From assembly GCA_937951935.1 (NCBI GenBank), contig CALGAM010000025.1, forward strand, positions 1 through 60,149: a stretch of 60,149 bases of DNA, in the 5' to 3' direction. Each line of letters starts with the position of its first letter. The stretch's first letter is position 1. The stretch comes from an uncultured Micromonospora sp. Its GTDB lineage: Bacteria; Actinomycetota; Actinomycetes; Mycobacteriales; Micromonosporaceae. Made by a program: the position numbers and the translations under genes. The notes under the pieces are model-generated. The model was not told the origin of the DNA. It searched no databases and was given only the letters and a program-made list of their open reading frames with translations. Shown here one piece after another: positions 8,185 to 15,435 of this stretch.

Positions 8185-9312
8185 ATGCTGTTCCGCGTAC
8201 CCATGCGACGGATGCCATGGGGCGCGCGCCCCCCAAGCCCCGGTACCCGCGCCGGTCTCGGCGCGGCCTCCGTGCTGCTCGCCCTCGTCACCGTCGTGGA
8301 ACTCTCCGACAGGTCCGGGATCAGCTACGTGGGGCTGACGGCGGTGGCGCCCTTCCTCGCCGCCGCGTTCGCGGCCTGGCGGATCGTGGTGGCGGTCGGC
8401 GTGGCCGCCATGGCGCTCGCGGTGGCGCTGGCGGTGAGCGGCGCCGTCTCGCCGGCCGGGGCCGCGGTCGACACCGTGGGAGTCGTCATGGCGACGGGGG
8501 TCGCCGTGCTGTTCGCGCTGCTCCGGCAGCGGCAGGCGGACCGGATCGCCGAGCTGTCCAAGCTCGCCTCGGTGGCCCAGCAGGCCGTGCTCCGGCCCAT
8601 CGGTCCCCGGGTCGGCAGTCTGGCGGTCGCCGGCCACTACATCTCGGCGACGGCGGCGGCGGACATCGGCGGCGACCTGTACGAGGCGGTGGACACCCCG
8701 TACGGGGTGCGGATCCTCATCGGCGACGTCCGGGGCAAGGGACTGGACGCGGTACGGCTGGCCAGCATCGTCCTCGGTTCGTACCGCCACGTCGCCTACG
8801 AGCGGGCGGATCTGCGGGCCGTCGTCGCGGACCTCGACCGGGCGGTGGCCCGGAACGTCGGTGACGAGGACTTCGTCACCGCCGCGCTGGTCGAGGAGCG
8901 CGGGGGCACGTTGACGATCGTCAACTGCGGTCACCCGTCGCCGCTGCTGCTGCGCCGCGGGCAGGTGATCCCGATGGAGCCACCGGCTCCGGCGCCGCCG
9001 CTGGGTTTCATGCCGGTGGTCCGGCCCCGGGTCGAACGCCTCGAACCGGGCGACCGGCTGCTGCTGTTCACCGACGGCCTGGGTGAGGCGCGGCGCGACG
9101 GGAAGTTCTTCCCCACCGCCGACCGGGCCTGGCGGCTGCTCGGCCACGGGACGGTGGCCGACGGGTTGGCGTCGCTGGAGAGCGCGCTGCTGGAGTGGGT
9201 CCGGGGGCGGCTCGACGACGACATCGCGCTGGTCCTGCTGGAGTACTCGGGGCCACGCCCGGAAACCACCGCCGCCGTGCCGAGCTGGGAGGTCGGCGTC
9301 GCGGACGGCTGA
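8185..9312 (+). CDS. Membrane SpoIIE/PP2C-type serine phosphatase
   Basis: A 375-residue protein with about four N-terminal membrane helices (about residues 12-105) and a cytoplasmic PPM/SpoIIE phosphatase domain (about 150-360). Metal-binding motifs are visible: ADIGGDLYEA, GDVRGKGLDA, NCGHPSPLLL, LFTDGLGEAR and the terminal DDDIALVLL. This class dephosphorylates anti-anti-sigma factors of the SpoIIAA/RsbV type in partner-switching pathways. No PAS, GAF or HAMP sensor is present, so the membrane helices may be the sensor. I choose ATG 8185, with AGG nearby; ATG 8203 is possible. The gene stands alone; no anti-sigma or RsbV-like gene lies beside it, so its partner must be elsewhere. Confidence 0.88.
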   Translation: MLFRVPMRRMPWGARPPSPGTRAGLGAASVLLALVTVVELSDRSGISYVGLTAVAPFLAAAFAAWRIVVAVGVAAMALAVALAVSGAVSPAGAAVDTVGVVMATGVAVLFALLRQRQADRIAELSKLASVAQQAVLRPIGPRVGSLAVAGHYISATAAADIGGDLYEAVDTPYGVRILIGDVRGKGLDAVRLASIVLGSYRHVAYERADLRAVVADLDRAVARNVGDEDFVTAALVEERGGTLTIVNCGHPSPLLLRRGQVIPMEPPAPAPPLGFMPVVRPRVERLEPGDRLLLFTDGLGEARRDGKFFPTADRAWRLLGHGTVADGLASLESALLEWVRGRLDDDIALVLLEYSGPRPETTAAVPSWEVGVADG

Positions 9313-9464
9313 CCCGGCCGGGGCGCGGCCGGCCGACCGGCCGGGGCATCGACCTGTTGTGGCCCGGCCCCGGGGTGTGGGGAACAGCCGTCGCGGGTGC
9401 GGGCGCGGCGGCCGCCCGTCCATCCTCCGGACACACAGGTGGTGACGGCTGTCACTCAAACTGA

Positions 9465-9494
9465 TTGACCGTCTGTCCTACCCGTGAGTAATAT
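9465..9494 (+). promoter_or_regulatory. Promoter of the acyl-CoA dehydrogenase gene
   Basis: TTGACC (9465-9470) and TAATAT (9489-9494) are separated by 18 bases, close to the vegetative sigma-70 consensus and unusually AT-rich for this genome. The start codon follows 53 bases after the -10. Confidence 0.7.
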
Positions 9495-9517
9495 AGCTCT
9501 GGTTACTGTCGGGTAAC
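9479..9517. promoter_or_regulatory. Two operator-like palindromes sharing TAC-N6-GTA
   Basis: Site 1, 9479-9490, reads TAC-N6-GTA and overlaps the -10 box. Site 2, 9502-9517, reads GTTAC-N6-GTAAC, a perfect 5-bp-arm palindrome over the expected transcription start. The two are 25 bp apart centre to centre and share the TAC-N6-GTA core. This is the arrangement expected for a TetR-type or similar repressor of fatty-acid genes; which protein binds is unknown. Confidence 0.55.
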
Positions 9518-9547
9518 ACCTGTTCGGAAGCCGAGGGCCAGAGCGTC

Positions 9548-11428
9548 ATGACCCACTTCAAGAGCAACCTGCGCGATCTGGAGTTCAACCTGTTCGAGGT
9601 CTTCGGTCCGGACCAGGCGTTCGGCCGGGGGCCCTACTCCGACTTCGACGCCGACACGGCACGCACCGTCCTCGCCGAGGTGGAGCGGTTGGCCCGGGAG
9701 GAGCTGGCCGCGAGCTACACCTTCGGTGACCGCAACCCGCCGACCTTCGACCCCGCCACGCACTCCGCCCCGCTGCCCGAGGAGTTCAAGAAGTCGTACC
9801 GGGCGCTGATGGAGTCGGAGTTCTGGCGGATGGACATCCCCGCCGAGCTGGGGGGCACCCTGGCTCCCCGCGCCCTGTGGTGGTCGGTGGCCGAGCTGGT
9901 CCTCGGCGCCAACGCGCCGCTGTGGATGTACGCCGGCGGCCCCTCCTTCGCGCACAGCCTCTACCGGGAGGGCACCGAGCGGCAGAAGAGGTGGGCGAAG
10001 CTCTTCGTCGAGAAGCAGTGGGGCGCCACGATGGTGCTCACCGAGCCGGACGCCGGCTCCGACGTCGGCGCCGGCCGCACCCGGGCCATCCCCCAGCCCG
10101 ACGGCTCCTGGCACATCGAGGGCGTCAAGCGCTTCATCACCAGCGCCGAGCACGACCTGACCGACAACATCATCCACTACGTCCTGGCCCGCCCCGTGGG
10201 GGTCGAGGGCGCCGGTGGCCCCGGCACCAAGGGGTTGTCGCTGTTCATCGTGCCGAAGTTCCACTTCGACGAGGAGACCGGCGAGCTGCGTGAGCGCAAC
10301 GGCGTCTTCGCGACCAACGTCGAGCACAAGATGGGGCTGAAGGCCTCGAACACCTGCGAGCTGACCTTCGGCGGCCACGGCATCCCGGCCAAGGGCTGGT
10401 TGCTCGGCGACGTCCACGACGGCATCCGGCAGATGTTCCTGATCATCGAGTACGCCCGGATGATGGTCGGCACCAAGGCGATCGCCACCCTCTCCACCGG
10501 CTACCTCAACGCGCTGGAGTACGCGAAGAACCGGGTGCAGGGCGCCGACCTGCTCCAGATGACCGACAAGACCGCGCCCCGGGTCACCATCACCCGCCAC
10601 CCCGACGTACGCCGTTCGCTGATGCTGCAGAAGGCGTACGCCGAGGGCCTGCGTGCCCTGGTCTGCTACACCGCGACCTGGCAGGACCGGGTCATCCTCG
10701 CCGAGGCGGCCGGCGACGAGTCGGCCGCGAAGCGCGCCAAGGGCATCAACGACCTGTTGCTGCCGCTGGTCAAGGGGGTCGGCTCGGAGCGGGCGTACGA
10801 GCTGTTGGGACACGAGTCGCTCCAGACGTTCGGCGGTTCCGGGTTCCTCCAGGACTACCCGTTGGAGCAGTACGTCCGGGACGCGAAGATCGACACCCTG
10901 TACGAGGGGACCACCGCGATCCAGAGTCTCGACCTCTTCTTCCGGAAGATCGTCCGGGACAACGGTCGGAGCCTGTTGGCGGTTGCCGCCGAGATCCAGG
11001 CGTTCGTCGAGGCCGGCGGGGACTCCGAGGCGGGCTCCGCCGACGGCGACGGCCGGCTGAAGGAGGAGCGGCAGGCACTGGGCCGGGCACTGGGCGAGGT
11101 CCAGGCCATGGTGGGCACGATGACCGGGTGGCTCGGCGAGGCGCAGGGCGGGAACCCGCGGGCGCTGTACAAGGTCGGGCTGAGCACGCGGCGCTTCCTG
11201 CTCGCGGTCGGCGACCTGATGGTGGGCTGGCTGCTGCAGCGGCAGGCGGAGGTCGCGCTGCGGGCGCTCGACGGCGAGGTCTCCGACGCGGACCGGGCCT
11301 TCTACACCGGGAAGGTCGCCGCGGCGCGGTTCTTCGCCCGCGAGGTACTGCCCCGGATCGGCGCCGACCGGCGGATCGTGCAGGGTGCCGACCTGGAGCT
11401 GATGGATCTCCCCGAGGAAGCGTTCTGA
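9548..11428 (+). CDS. Acyl-CoA dehydrogenase, long (DmdC/AcdA-like) form
   Basis: A 626-residue FAD-dependent acyl-CoA dehydrogenase: an N-terminal helical domain (about 30-170), the middle beta domain (GATMVLTEPDAGSDVG, about 158-285), the C-terminal helical domain (about 295-470), and an extra C-terminal region (about 480-615) characteristic of the roughly 600-residue forms such as methylmercaptopropionyl-CoA dehydrogenase. The catalytic base is probably Glu453 in YEGTTAIQSLD. It oxidises acyl-CoA thioesters to enoyl-CoA, passing electrons to ETF; the chain type is not evident. ATG 9548 has GAGGG upstream. Monocistronic: own promoter with paired operators upstream and a strong terminator downstream, so regulation is probably fatty-acid responsive (inferred). 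Confidence 0.92.
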   Translation: MTHFKSNLRDLEFNLFEVFGPDQAFGRGPYSDFDADTARTVLAEVERLAREELAASYTFGDRNPPTFDPATHSAPLPEEFKKSYRALMESEFWRMDIPAELGGTLAPRALWWSVAELVLGANAPLWMYAGGPSFAHSLYREGTERQKRWAKLFVEKQWGATMVLTEPDAGSDVGAGRTRAIPQPDGSWHIEGVKRFITSAEHDLTDNIIHYVLARPVGVEGAGGPGTKGLSLFIVPKFHFDEETGELRERNGVFATNVEHKMGLKASNTCELTFGGHGIPAKGWLLGDVHDGIRQMFLIIEYARMMVGTKAIATLSTGYLNALEYAKNRVQGADLLQMTDKTAPRVTITRHPDVRRSLMLQKAYAEGLRALVCYTATWQDRVILAEAAGDESAAKRAKGINDLLLPLVKGVGSERAYELLGHESLQTFGGSGFLQDYPLEQYVRDAKIDTLYEGTTAIQSLDLFFRKIVRDNGRSLLAVAAEIQAFVEAGGDSEAGSADGDGRLKEERQALGRALGEVQAMVGTMTGWLGEAQGGNPRALYKVGLSTRRFLLAVGDLMVGWLLQRQAEVALRALDGEVSDADRAFYTGKVAAARFFAREVLPRIGADRRIVQGADLELMDLPEEAF

Positions 11429-11461
11429 CCTGCTGGGCACCTACTGAACAGCGGCACACTC

Positions 11462-11496
11462 CGGCGGCCGGCGAGAGGACTGCTCGCCGGCCGCCG
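11462..11496 (+). terminator. Strong hairpin terminator after acyl-CoA dehydrogenase
   Basis: A perfect 14-bp stem (11462-11475 with 11483-11496) and 7-base loop, 33 bases after the stop, followed by ATTCTT. Confidence 0.8.
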
Positions 11497-11600
11497 CGCT
11501 ATTCTTGAGGCGGTGATAGGAGTACTTTGCCCGGACTTGCCACATAAGCCCGGATCACTCATCAAAGCCCAGACCCATCGCACGGGGGAGGGCAGCGGAC

Positions 11601-11870
11601 ATGGGCATCGGTACGGGAATCTTTCTCATCGCACTGGGCGCCATCCTGACGTTCGCCGTACGGGCGAACATCTGGTGGCTGGACCTGCGTGCCGTCGGTT
11701 GGGTGCTCATCGCGGCGGGCGCCGGCGTCCTGCTGACGACCCTCTGGTACTGGCAGGACCGGAAGAAGAGGGCCCGCACGCTGATCGTCGAGGAGAACCG
11801 GCTGTCGCATCCGACCGCGATGATGCCGCCACCACCCGATCCACCACCGCCGAGCGCGCCACCGACCTGA
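11601..11870 (+). CDS. DUF6458-type small membrane protein
   Basis: An 89-residue protein with two membrane helices (about residues 3-20 and 29-49), a basic segment (WQDRKKRART) and a C-terminal tail ending in poly-proline. This is the architecture of the actinobacterial DUF6458 family, function unknown. The ATG at 11601 has GGGGGAGGG about 9 bases upstream. It is flanked by terminator-like hairpins on both sides, so it is probably transcribed alone. Confidence 0.85.
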   Translation: MGIGTGIFLIALGAILTFAVRANIWWLDLRAVGWVLIAAGAGVLLTTLWYWQDRKKRARTLIVEENRLSHPTAMMPPPPDPPPPSAPPT

Positions 11871-11914
11871 CGCCCGTCCTCCGGGCGGGTCGGCCCGGCC
11901 GTCCGGTGCCGGCC

Positions 11915-11939
11915 CCGCGCGGGGCTCACCCCCGCGCGG
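11915..11939. terminator. Bidirectional hairpin between convergent genes
   Basis: A perfect 10-bp stem (11915-11924 with 11930-11939, CCGCGCGGGG type) with a 5-base loop. The loop contains the stop codon of the minus-strand phosphatase gene; it can serve the plus-strand DUF6458 gene too. Confidence 0.5.
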
Positions 11940-12507
11940 TGTGCCACTTGACGATCGGGGCGGCCCGCTCCCGTACGTCCGTCCACCCACCGTCGACCCG
12001 GTGGACCACGATGCCGCCGGTGCGCAGTCCGTTCGGCTCGGCGTGCACCGGGTCGAGCAGAGTGGACAGATCCGAGATGGTGGGGTTGTGTCCGATCAGC
12101 AACACCGTCCTCGTGGCGGGATCCGTGGCGCGGACCAGGTCCAGGAGGTCGCTGGCGCGCCCGCGGTAGACCTGCGGCTCGTACCGGACGGTCGGGGCGG
12201 CCGTCCCGGCGGCGTCGGCGGCGGGCTCGCCCGGCAGCGGCAGCGTCGGAGGCGCCGCCATGCCGAGCGCGACGTCGTGCCAGGTCTGCCGGGCGCGTTT
12301 CGTCGGTGAGCAGATGACCGTCGTCGGCAGGTAGCCAGCGGACCGCAGCCAGGCCCCGGCCGCCGCGGCGTCGGCGTGGCCCCTGGCGGTCAGCGGCCGG
12401 TCGGCGTCGGCGCCGCCGGTCGCCGACTCGGCCGTCGCGTGCCGCAGCAGCACGAGGTGGCGTACCGGCCGGCCGTCACCGGGCGTTTCGACCTGGTCGT
12501 CGGTCAC
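11926..12507 (-). CDS. SixA-like phosphohistidine phosphatase family protein
   Basis: A 193-residue histidine phosphatase (phosphoglycerate mutase-like fold). The catalytic RHG-type motif is LVLLRHATAES near residue 20 (RHA instead of RHG, as in SixA); the second His is in LLIGHNPTISDL, and RPLTARGHADA and SPTKRARQTW are family-typical. These enzymes remove phosphate from phosphohistidine or small phosphoesters; the substrate here is unknown. GTG 12507 was chosen over the upstream open frame because of a near-perfect GGAGG about 8 bases before it. The next gene upstream on the same strand begins 76 bases away, so a shared transcript is possible. Confidence 0.88.
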   Translation of the reverse strand: MTDDQVETPGDGRPVRHLVLLRHATAESATGGADADRPLTARGHADAAAAGAWLRSAGYLPTTVICSPTKRARQTWHDVALGMAAPPTLPLPGEPAADAAGTAAPTVRYEPQVYRGRASDLLDLVRATDPATRTVLLIGHNPTISDLSTLLDPVHAEPNGLRTGGIVVHRVDGGWTDVRERAAPIVKWHTARG

Positions 12508-12583
12508 GGGCTCACCCTCCTTCGAAGGGGTACGGTCGCCACCCGCCCAGGCTCTCACGTCCGGGCCGGGACGCGCCCCCGGT

Positions 12584-13261
12584 TCAGACGAAGAGCGCGA
12601 GGTAGACCGCCACGTGGTGACAGACGGCCGCGACCAGGGTGCAGGCGTGGAAGAACTCGTGGTGGCCGAAGGTCCTGGGCCAGGGGTTGGGCCGCCGCAG
12701 GGCGTAGCAGATCGCCCCGATGCTGTACGCCGCCCCTCCCGAGAGCAGCAGCACCAGGACCGTGACGCCACCGCGGTGCAGGATGTCCGGCAGCACCGCC
12801 ACCGCGACCCAGCCCAGTGCGAGGTAGAGCGGCGCGGAGACCCACCGCGGCGCGCCCGGCCAGACGAGCGTGACGACCACCCCGGCCGCCGCGCCGATCC
12901 AGACGGTCAGCAGCAGGACGGTCCCCTTCGGCGCGTCGAGCACCAGCAGGCAGAAGGGCGTGTACGTGCCGGCGATGAACACGAAGATCATCGAGTGGTC
13001 CATCCGCCGCATCAGCCGGTAGCCCCGCTCCGACCACACGCGACGGTGGTAGAGGGCGCTGGTGCCGAACAGCGCGCAGACCGTGACGCTGTAGAGGGCG
13101 CAGCACACCAGTGGTGTCCACCCGGGACGCGCGGCGGCGACCGCGGACAGCACGGTTCCGGCGGCGAGCGCGACGAAGAACGCGTACGCGTGAAGCCAAC
13201 CGCGCATCCGTGGCTTGCCGAGGTCGGTGGGGCGCGGCCGGACGGGGGTCGAGGTGGTCAC
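12584..13261 (-). CDS. Hemolysin III family (TrhA/PAQR) membrane protein
   Basis: A 225-residue protein with seven membrane helices. Zinc-ligand motifs of the HlyIII/PAQR family are present: FGTSALYHRR and RMDHSMIFVFIAGTYTP in the N-terminal half, and GHHEFFHACTLVAA near the C-terminus. Bacterial members are linked to membrane homeostasis; the haemolysin name is historical. ATG at 13261. Immediately upstream (13268-13296) the DNA has two direct AGGTTAC repeats 15 bases apart and a TTACCTGTAA palindrome, which could be an operator. Confidence 0.9.
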   Translation of the reverse strand: MTTSTPVRPRPTDLGKPRMRGWLHAYAFFVALAAGTVLSAVAAARPGWTPLVCCALYSVTVCALFGTSALYHRRVWSERGYRLMRRMDHSMIFVFIAGTYTPFCLLVLDAPKGTVLLLTVWIGAAAGVVVTLVWPGAPRWVSAPLYLALGWVAVAVLPDILHRGGVTVLVLLLSGGAAYSIGAICYALRRPNPWPRTFGHHEFFHACTLVAAVCHHVAVYLALFV

Positions 13262-13338
13262 CCCGACAGGTTACGGCAGCGTAGGTTACCTGTAAGTAGT
13301 GTGATCGGTCACCCCGACCGCGGGCACCGTGCCACCGG

Positions 13339-13375
13339 CCGTCCCGCACCGGACGGGGCGTCCGGTGCCGGACGG
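13339..13375 (-). terminator. Hairpin terminator after the thioredoxin-NHL gene
   Basis: 16-base arms (13339-13354 and 13360-13375) with one mismatch and a 5-base loop, 22 bases beyond the stop at 13397. Confidence 0.75.
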
Positions 13376-13396
13376 CTCCCGACCACCCGGTACGGC

Positions 13397-15226
13397 TCAG
13401 CGATCCAGACCGCGCAGCACGAGCGGCAGCCGGCGCGCCCCGTCCGGGGTGATCCGGACCGGCACCCCCCAGTCCTGCCGGGTCAGGTGGCAGGCGGCGT
13501 GCTCGGCCTCCGCGTCGCAGGTCGCCGCCTGGGCGACGACCTGGAGCACGCCGGCGCTCACCTGGTCGTTCAGCACCAGCCGGCGGGAGAGCTCCGTGCC
13601 GACGCCGGCCCCGTCGAGCAGCAACTCCGGCGGCGACGCCGACACCTCCAGCCGGGTCGACGGGCCGAACGAGGAGTCCAGCTTCTGTCCGGGCGGCGGC
13701 TCGAAGATCACGTCGAGGGTGAGCTCACCGGCGGCGAGGTCGGTCGGCGGGCGTTCCGTCCGGTGCCGGGCCCCGTCGACGGTCACCCCGGCCGCCGCCA
13801 GCGCCCCCGGGGCCAGCCGGGTCAGCCGGTGCGCCGCCGACTCGACCACCAACACCCCGCCGTCGTCGGTGCGGACCAGGTCACTCGGCTCCGCCAGCCC
13901 GTCGGCCACCGTCGACACCAGCGCCGTCGCCGGGTCGTACCGCCGAACGGCGCCGTTGTACGTGTCGGCGACCAGTACCGATCCGTCCGGCAGCGCGCAG
14001 ACCCCGAGCGGGTGCTGGAAGAGCGCCTGGTCGGCCGGGCCGTCCACGTGCCCGAAGTCGAAGAGGCCCTGTCCCACGGCGGTGTGCAGCACCCCGTCCT
14101 CGACCCACCGCAGGGCGCTGGTCTCGCTGTCCACGAGCCAGAGCCGGCGGCCGTCGGGCGAGACCGACAGACCGGAGGGCTGGGCCAGCCAGACGTCCGG
14201 CAGCGGGCCGTCCCGCAGCGCCTCGACCGTGGTGCCGGCGTACACCCCGACGGTCCGCTGCACCGGGTCGAACCACCAGAGCTGGTGGATGCCGGCCATC
14301 GCGATGACGACCCGGTCGTCGTACCAGGCCAGGTCCCACGGGGAGGAAAGGTCGGCGGTGAGGGCGTCGTGCGCGTGGTCGTCGACCGTCGAGCGCCACT
14401 GCCGCCCGGAACCGGCGACCGTGACCACCTCTCCGGTCGCCAGCCGGATGCCCCGCAGCAGGTGGTTGACGGTGTCGGCGACCACGACGTCGTAGCCGGC
14501 GATCTCCGCGACGTGCGCGGGGAGCCGGCAGAGCCCCTGTGGCTCGGAGAACCGGGCCAGCTCGGCCGGCCCGTCGGCCCGGCCCCGCGTACCGGAGCCG
14601 ATCCGGCGCAGCAGGGTCTCGCCGTCGGCGGCCAGCTCCACCACCGAGTGCCGGGCCGAGTCGGAGACGAGGAACGTGCCGCCGTCCAGCGGGACGACCT
14701 TGCCGGGGAAGCGCAGCACGCTGGTGGGTTCGGCGGGCGGAACGTACGGGCCGTCGCCCCGGTGCAGGGTGCCCCTCGCCTCGTGGGTGGCGATCAGCTC
14801 GTCGATCAGCCGGGAGAGCCCCTCGGCGTGCCCCTCGCCGGCCATCGAGGCGACGACGTACCCCTCGGGGTCGATGACGCTCAGCGTCGGCCACGCCTTC
14901 GCGGCGTACTGCTGCCAGGTGAGCAACTCGGGATCGTCGAGGACCGGGTGGTGCACGCCGTAGCGCTCCACGGCGGCGGCGAGGGCGTCCGGGTCGCGCT
15001 CGTGCGCGAACTTCGGCGAGTGGACCCCGATCACCACCAGGACGTCGCCGTACTTCTCCTCGAGCGGGCGCAGCTCGTCCAGCACGTGGAGGCAGTTGAT
15101 GCAGCAGAACGTCCAGAAGTCCAGGATGACGATCTTGCCGCGGACGTCCGCCAGGGTCAGCGCCCGGCCGCCGGTGTTGAGCCAGCCCCGGCCGCGAAGC
15201 TCCGGTGCCCGTACCCGTGCAGTCAT
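13397..15226 (-). CDS. Thioredoxin-like domain fused to NHL repeats (NHLRC2-like)
   Basis: A 609-residue protein. Residues about 1-165 are a TlpA/thioredoxin-like domain with the CCINC motif (WTFCCINCLHVLDEL) and a conserved cis-Pro region (AKAWPTLSVIDPEG). Residues about 170-600 contain NHL/beta-propeller repeats: GLCRLPAHV, VADTVNHLLRGI, LSVSPDGRRLWLVDSE, VCALPDGSVLVADTYNGAVRR. The same order is found in animal NHLRC2. No signal peptide is visible, so it is likely cytoplasmic. A redox role for a scaffolded partner is inferred, not shown. ATG 15226 has AGGA 8 bases upstream; the open frame extends further but with composition typical of noncoding DNA. Confidence 0.88.
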   Translation of the reverse strand: MTARVRAPELRGRGWLNTGGRALTLADVRGKIVILDFWTFCCINCLHVLDELRPLEEKYGDVLVVIGVHSPKFAHERDPDALAAAVERYGVHHPVLDDPELLTWQQYAAKAWPTLSVIDPEGYVVASMAGEGHAEGLSRLIDELIATHEARGTLHRGDGPYVPPAEPTSVLRFPGKVVPLDGGTFLVSDSARHSVVELAADGETLLRRIGSGTRGRADGPAELARFSEPQGLCRLPAHVAEIAGYDVVVADTVNHLLRGIRLATGEVVTVAGSGRQWRSTVDDHAHDALTADLSSPWDLAWYDDRVVIAMAGIHQLWWFDPVQRTVGVYAGTTVEALRDGPLPDVWLAQPSGLSVSPDGRRLWLVDSETSALRWVEDGVLHTAVGQGLFDFGHVDGPADQALFQHPLGVCALPDGSVLVADTYNGAVRRYDPATALVSTVADGLAEPSDLVRTDDGGVLVVESAAHRLTRLAPGALAAAGVTVDGARHRTERPPTDLAAGELTLDVIFEPPPGQKLDSSFGPSTRLEVSASPPELLLDGAGVGTELSRRLVLNDQVSAGVLQVVAQAATCDAEAEHAACHLTRQDWGVPVRITPDGARRLPLVLRGLDR

Positions 15227-15381
15227 GCCGACATCCTGCCCGACCGGGGTGCCCGGCCCGCCTCCGGACCGGTTCCGGGCGGCGCTCGTCACCCTGCCGG
15301 GGACCAACCCGGACGGCGCCTGGCGGCAGGCCGGGGGCGTCGCGTTCTCGGCCGCCCGACGGTTCCACCGCCGGACGTGAC

Positions 15382-15420
15382 GGTGCCCCCGCCACCGGGT
15401 GGGCCGGCGGCGGGGGCACC
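15382..15420 (-). terminator. Hairpin terminator after the LppU-like gene
   Basis: A perfect 12-bp stem (15382-15393 with 15409-15420) and 15-base loop, starting 16 bases beyond the stop at 15436. Confidence 0.7.
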
Positions 15421-15435
15421 GGGTGAGGGCTGCGG

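Noticed and set aside
9503..11440. A 645-codon frame opposite the acyl-CoA dehydrogenase
   Set aside because: Shadow of a clearly identified gene.
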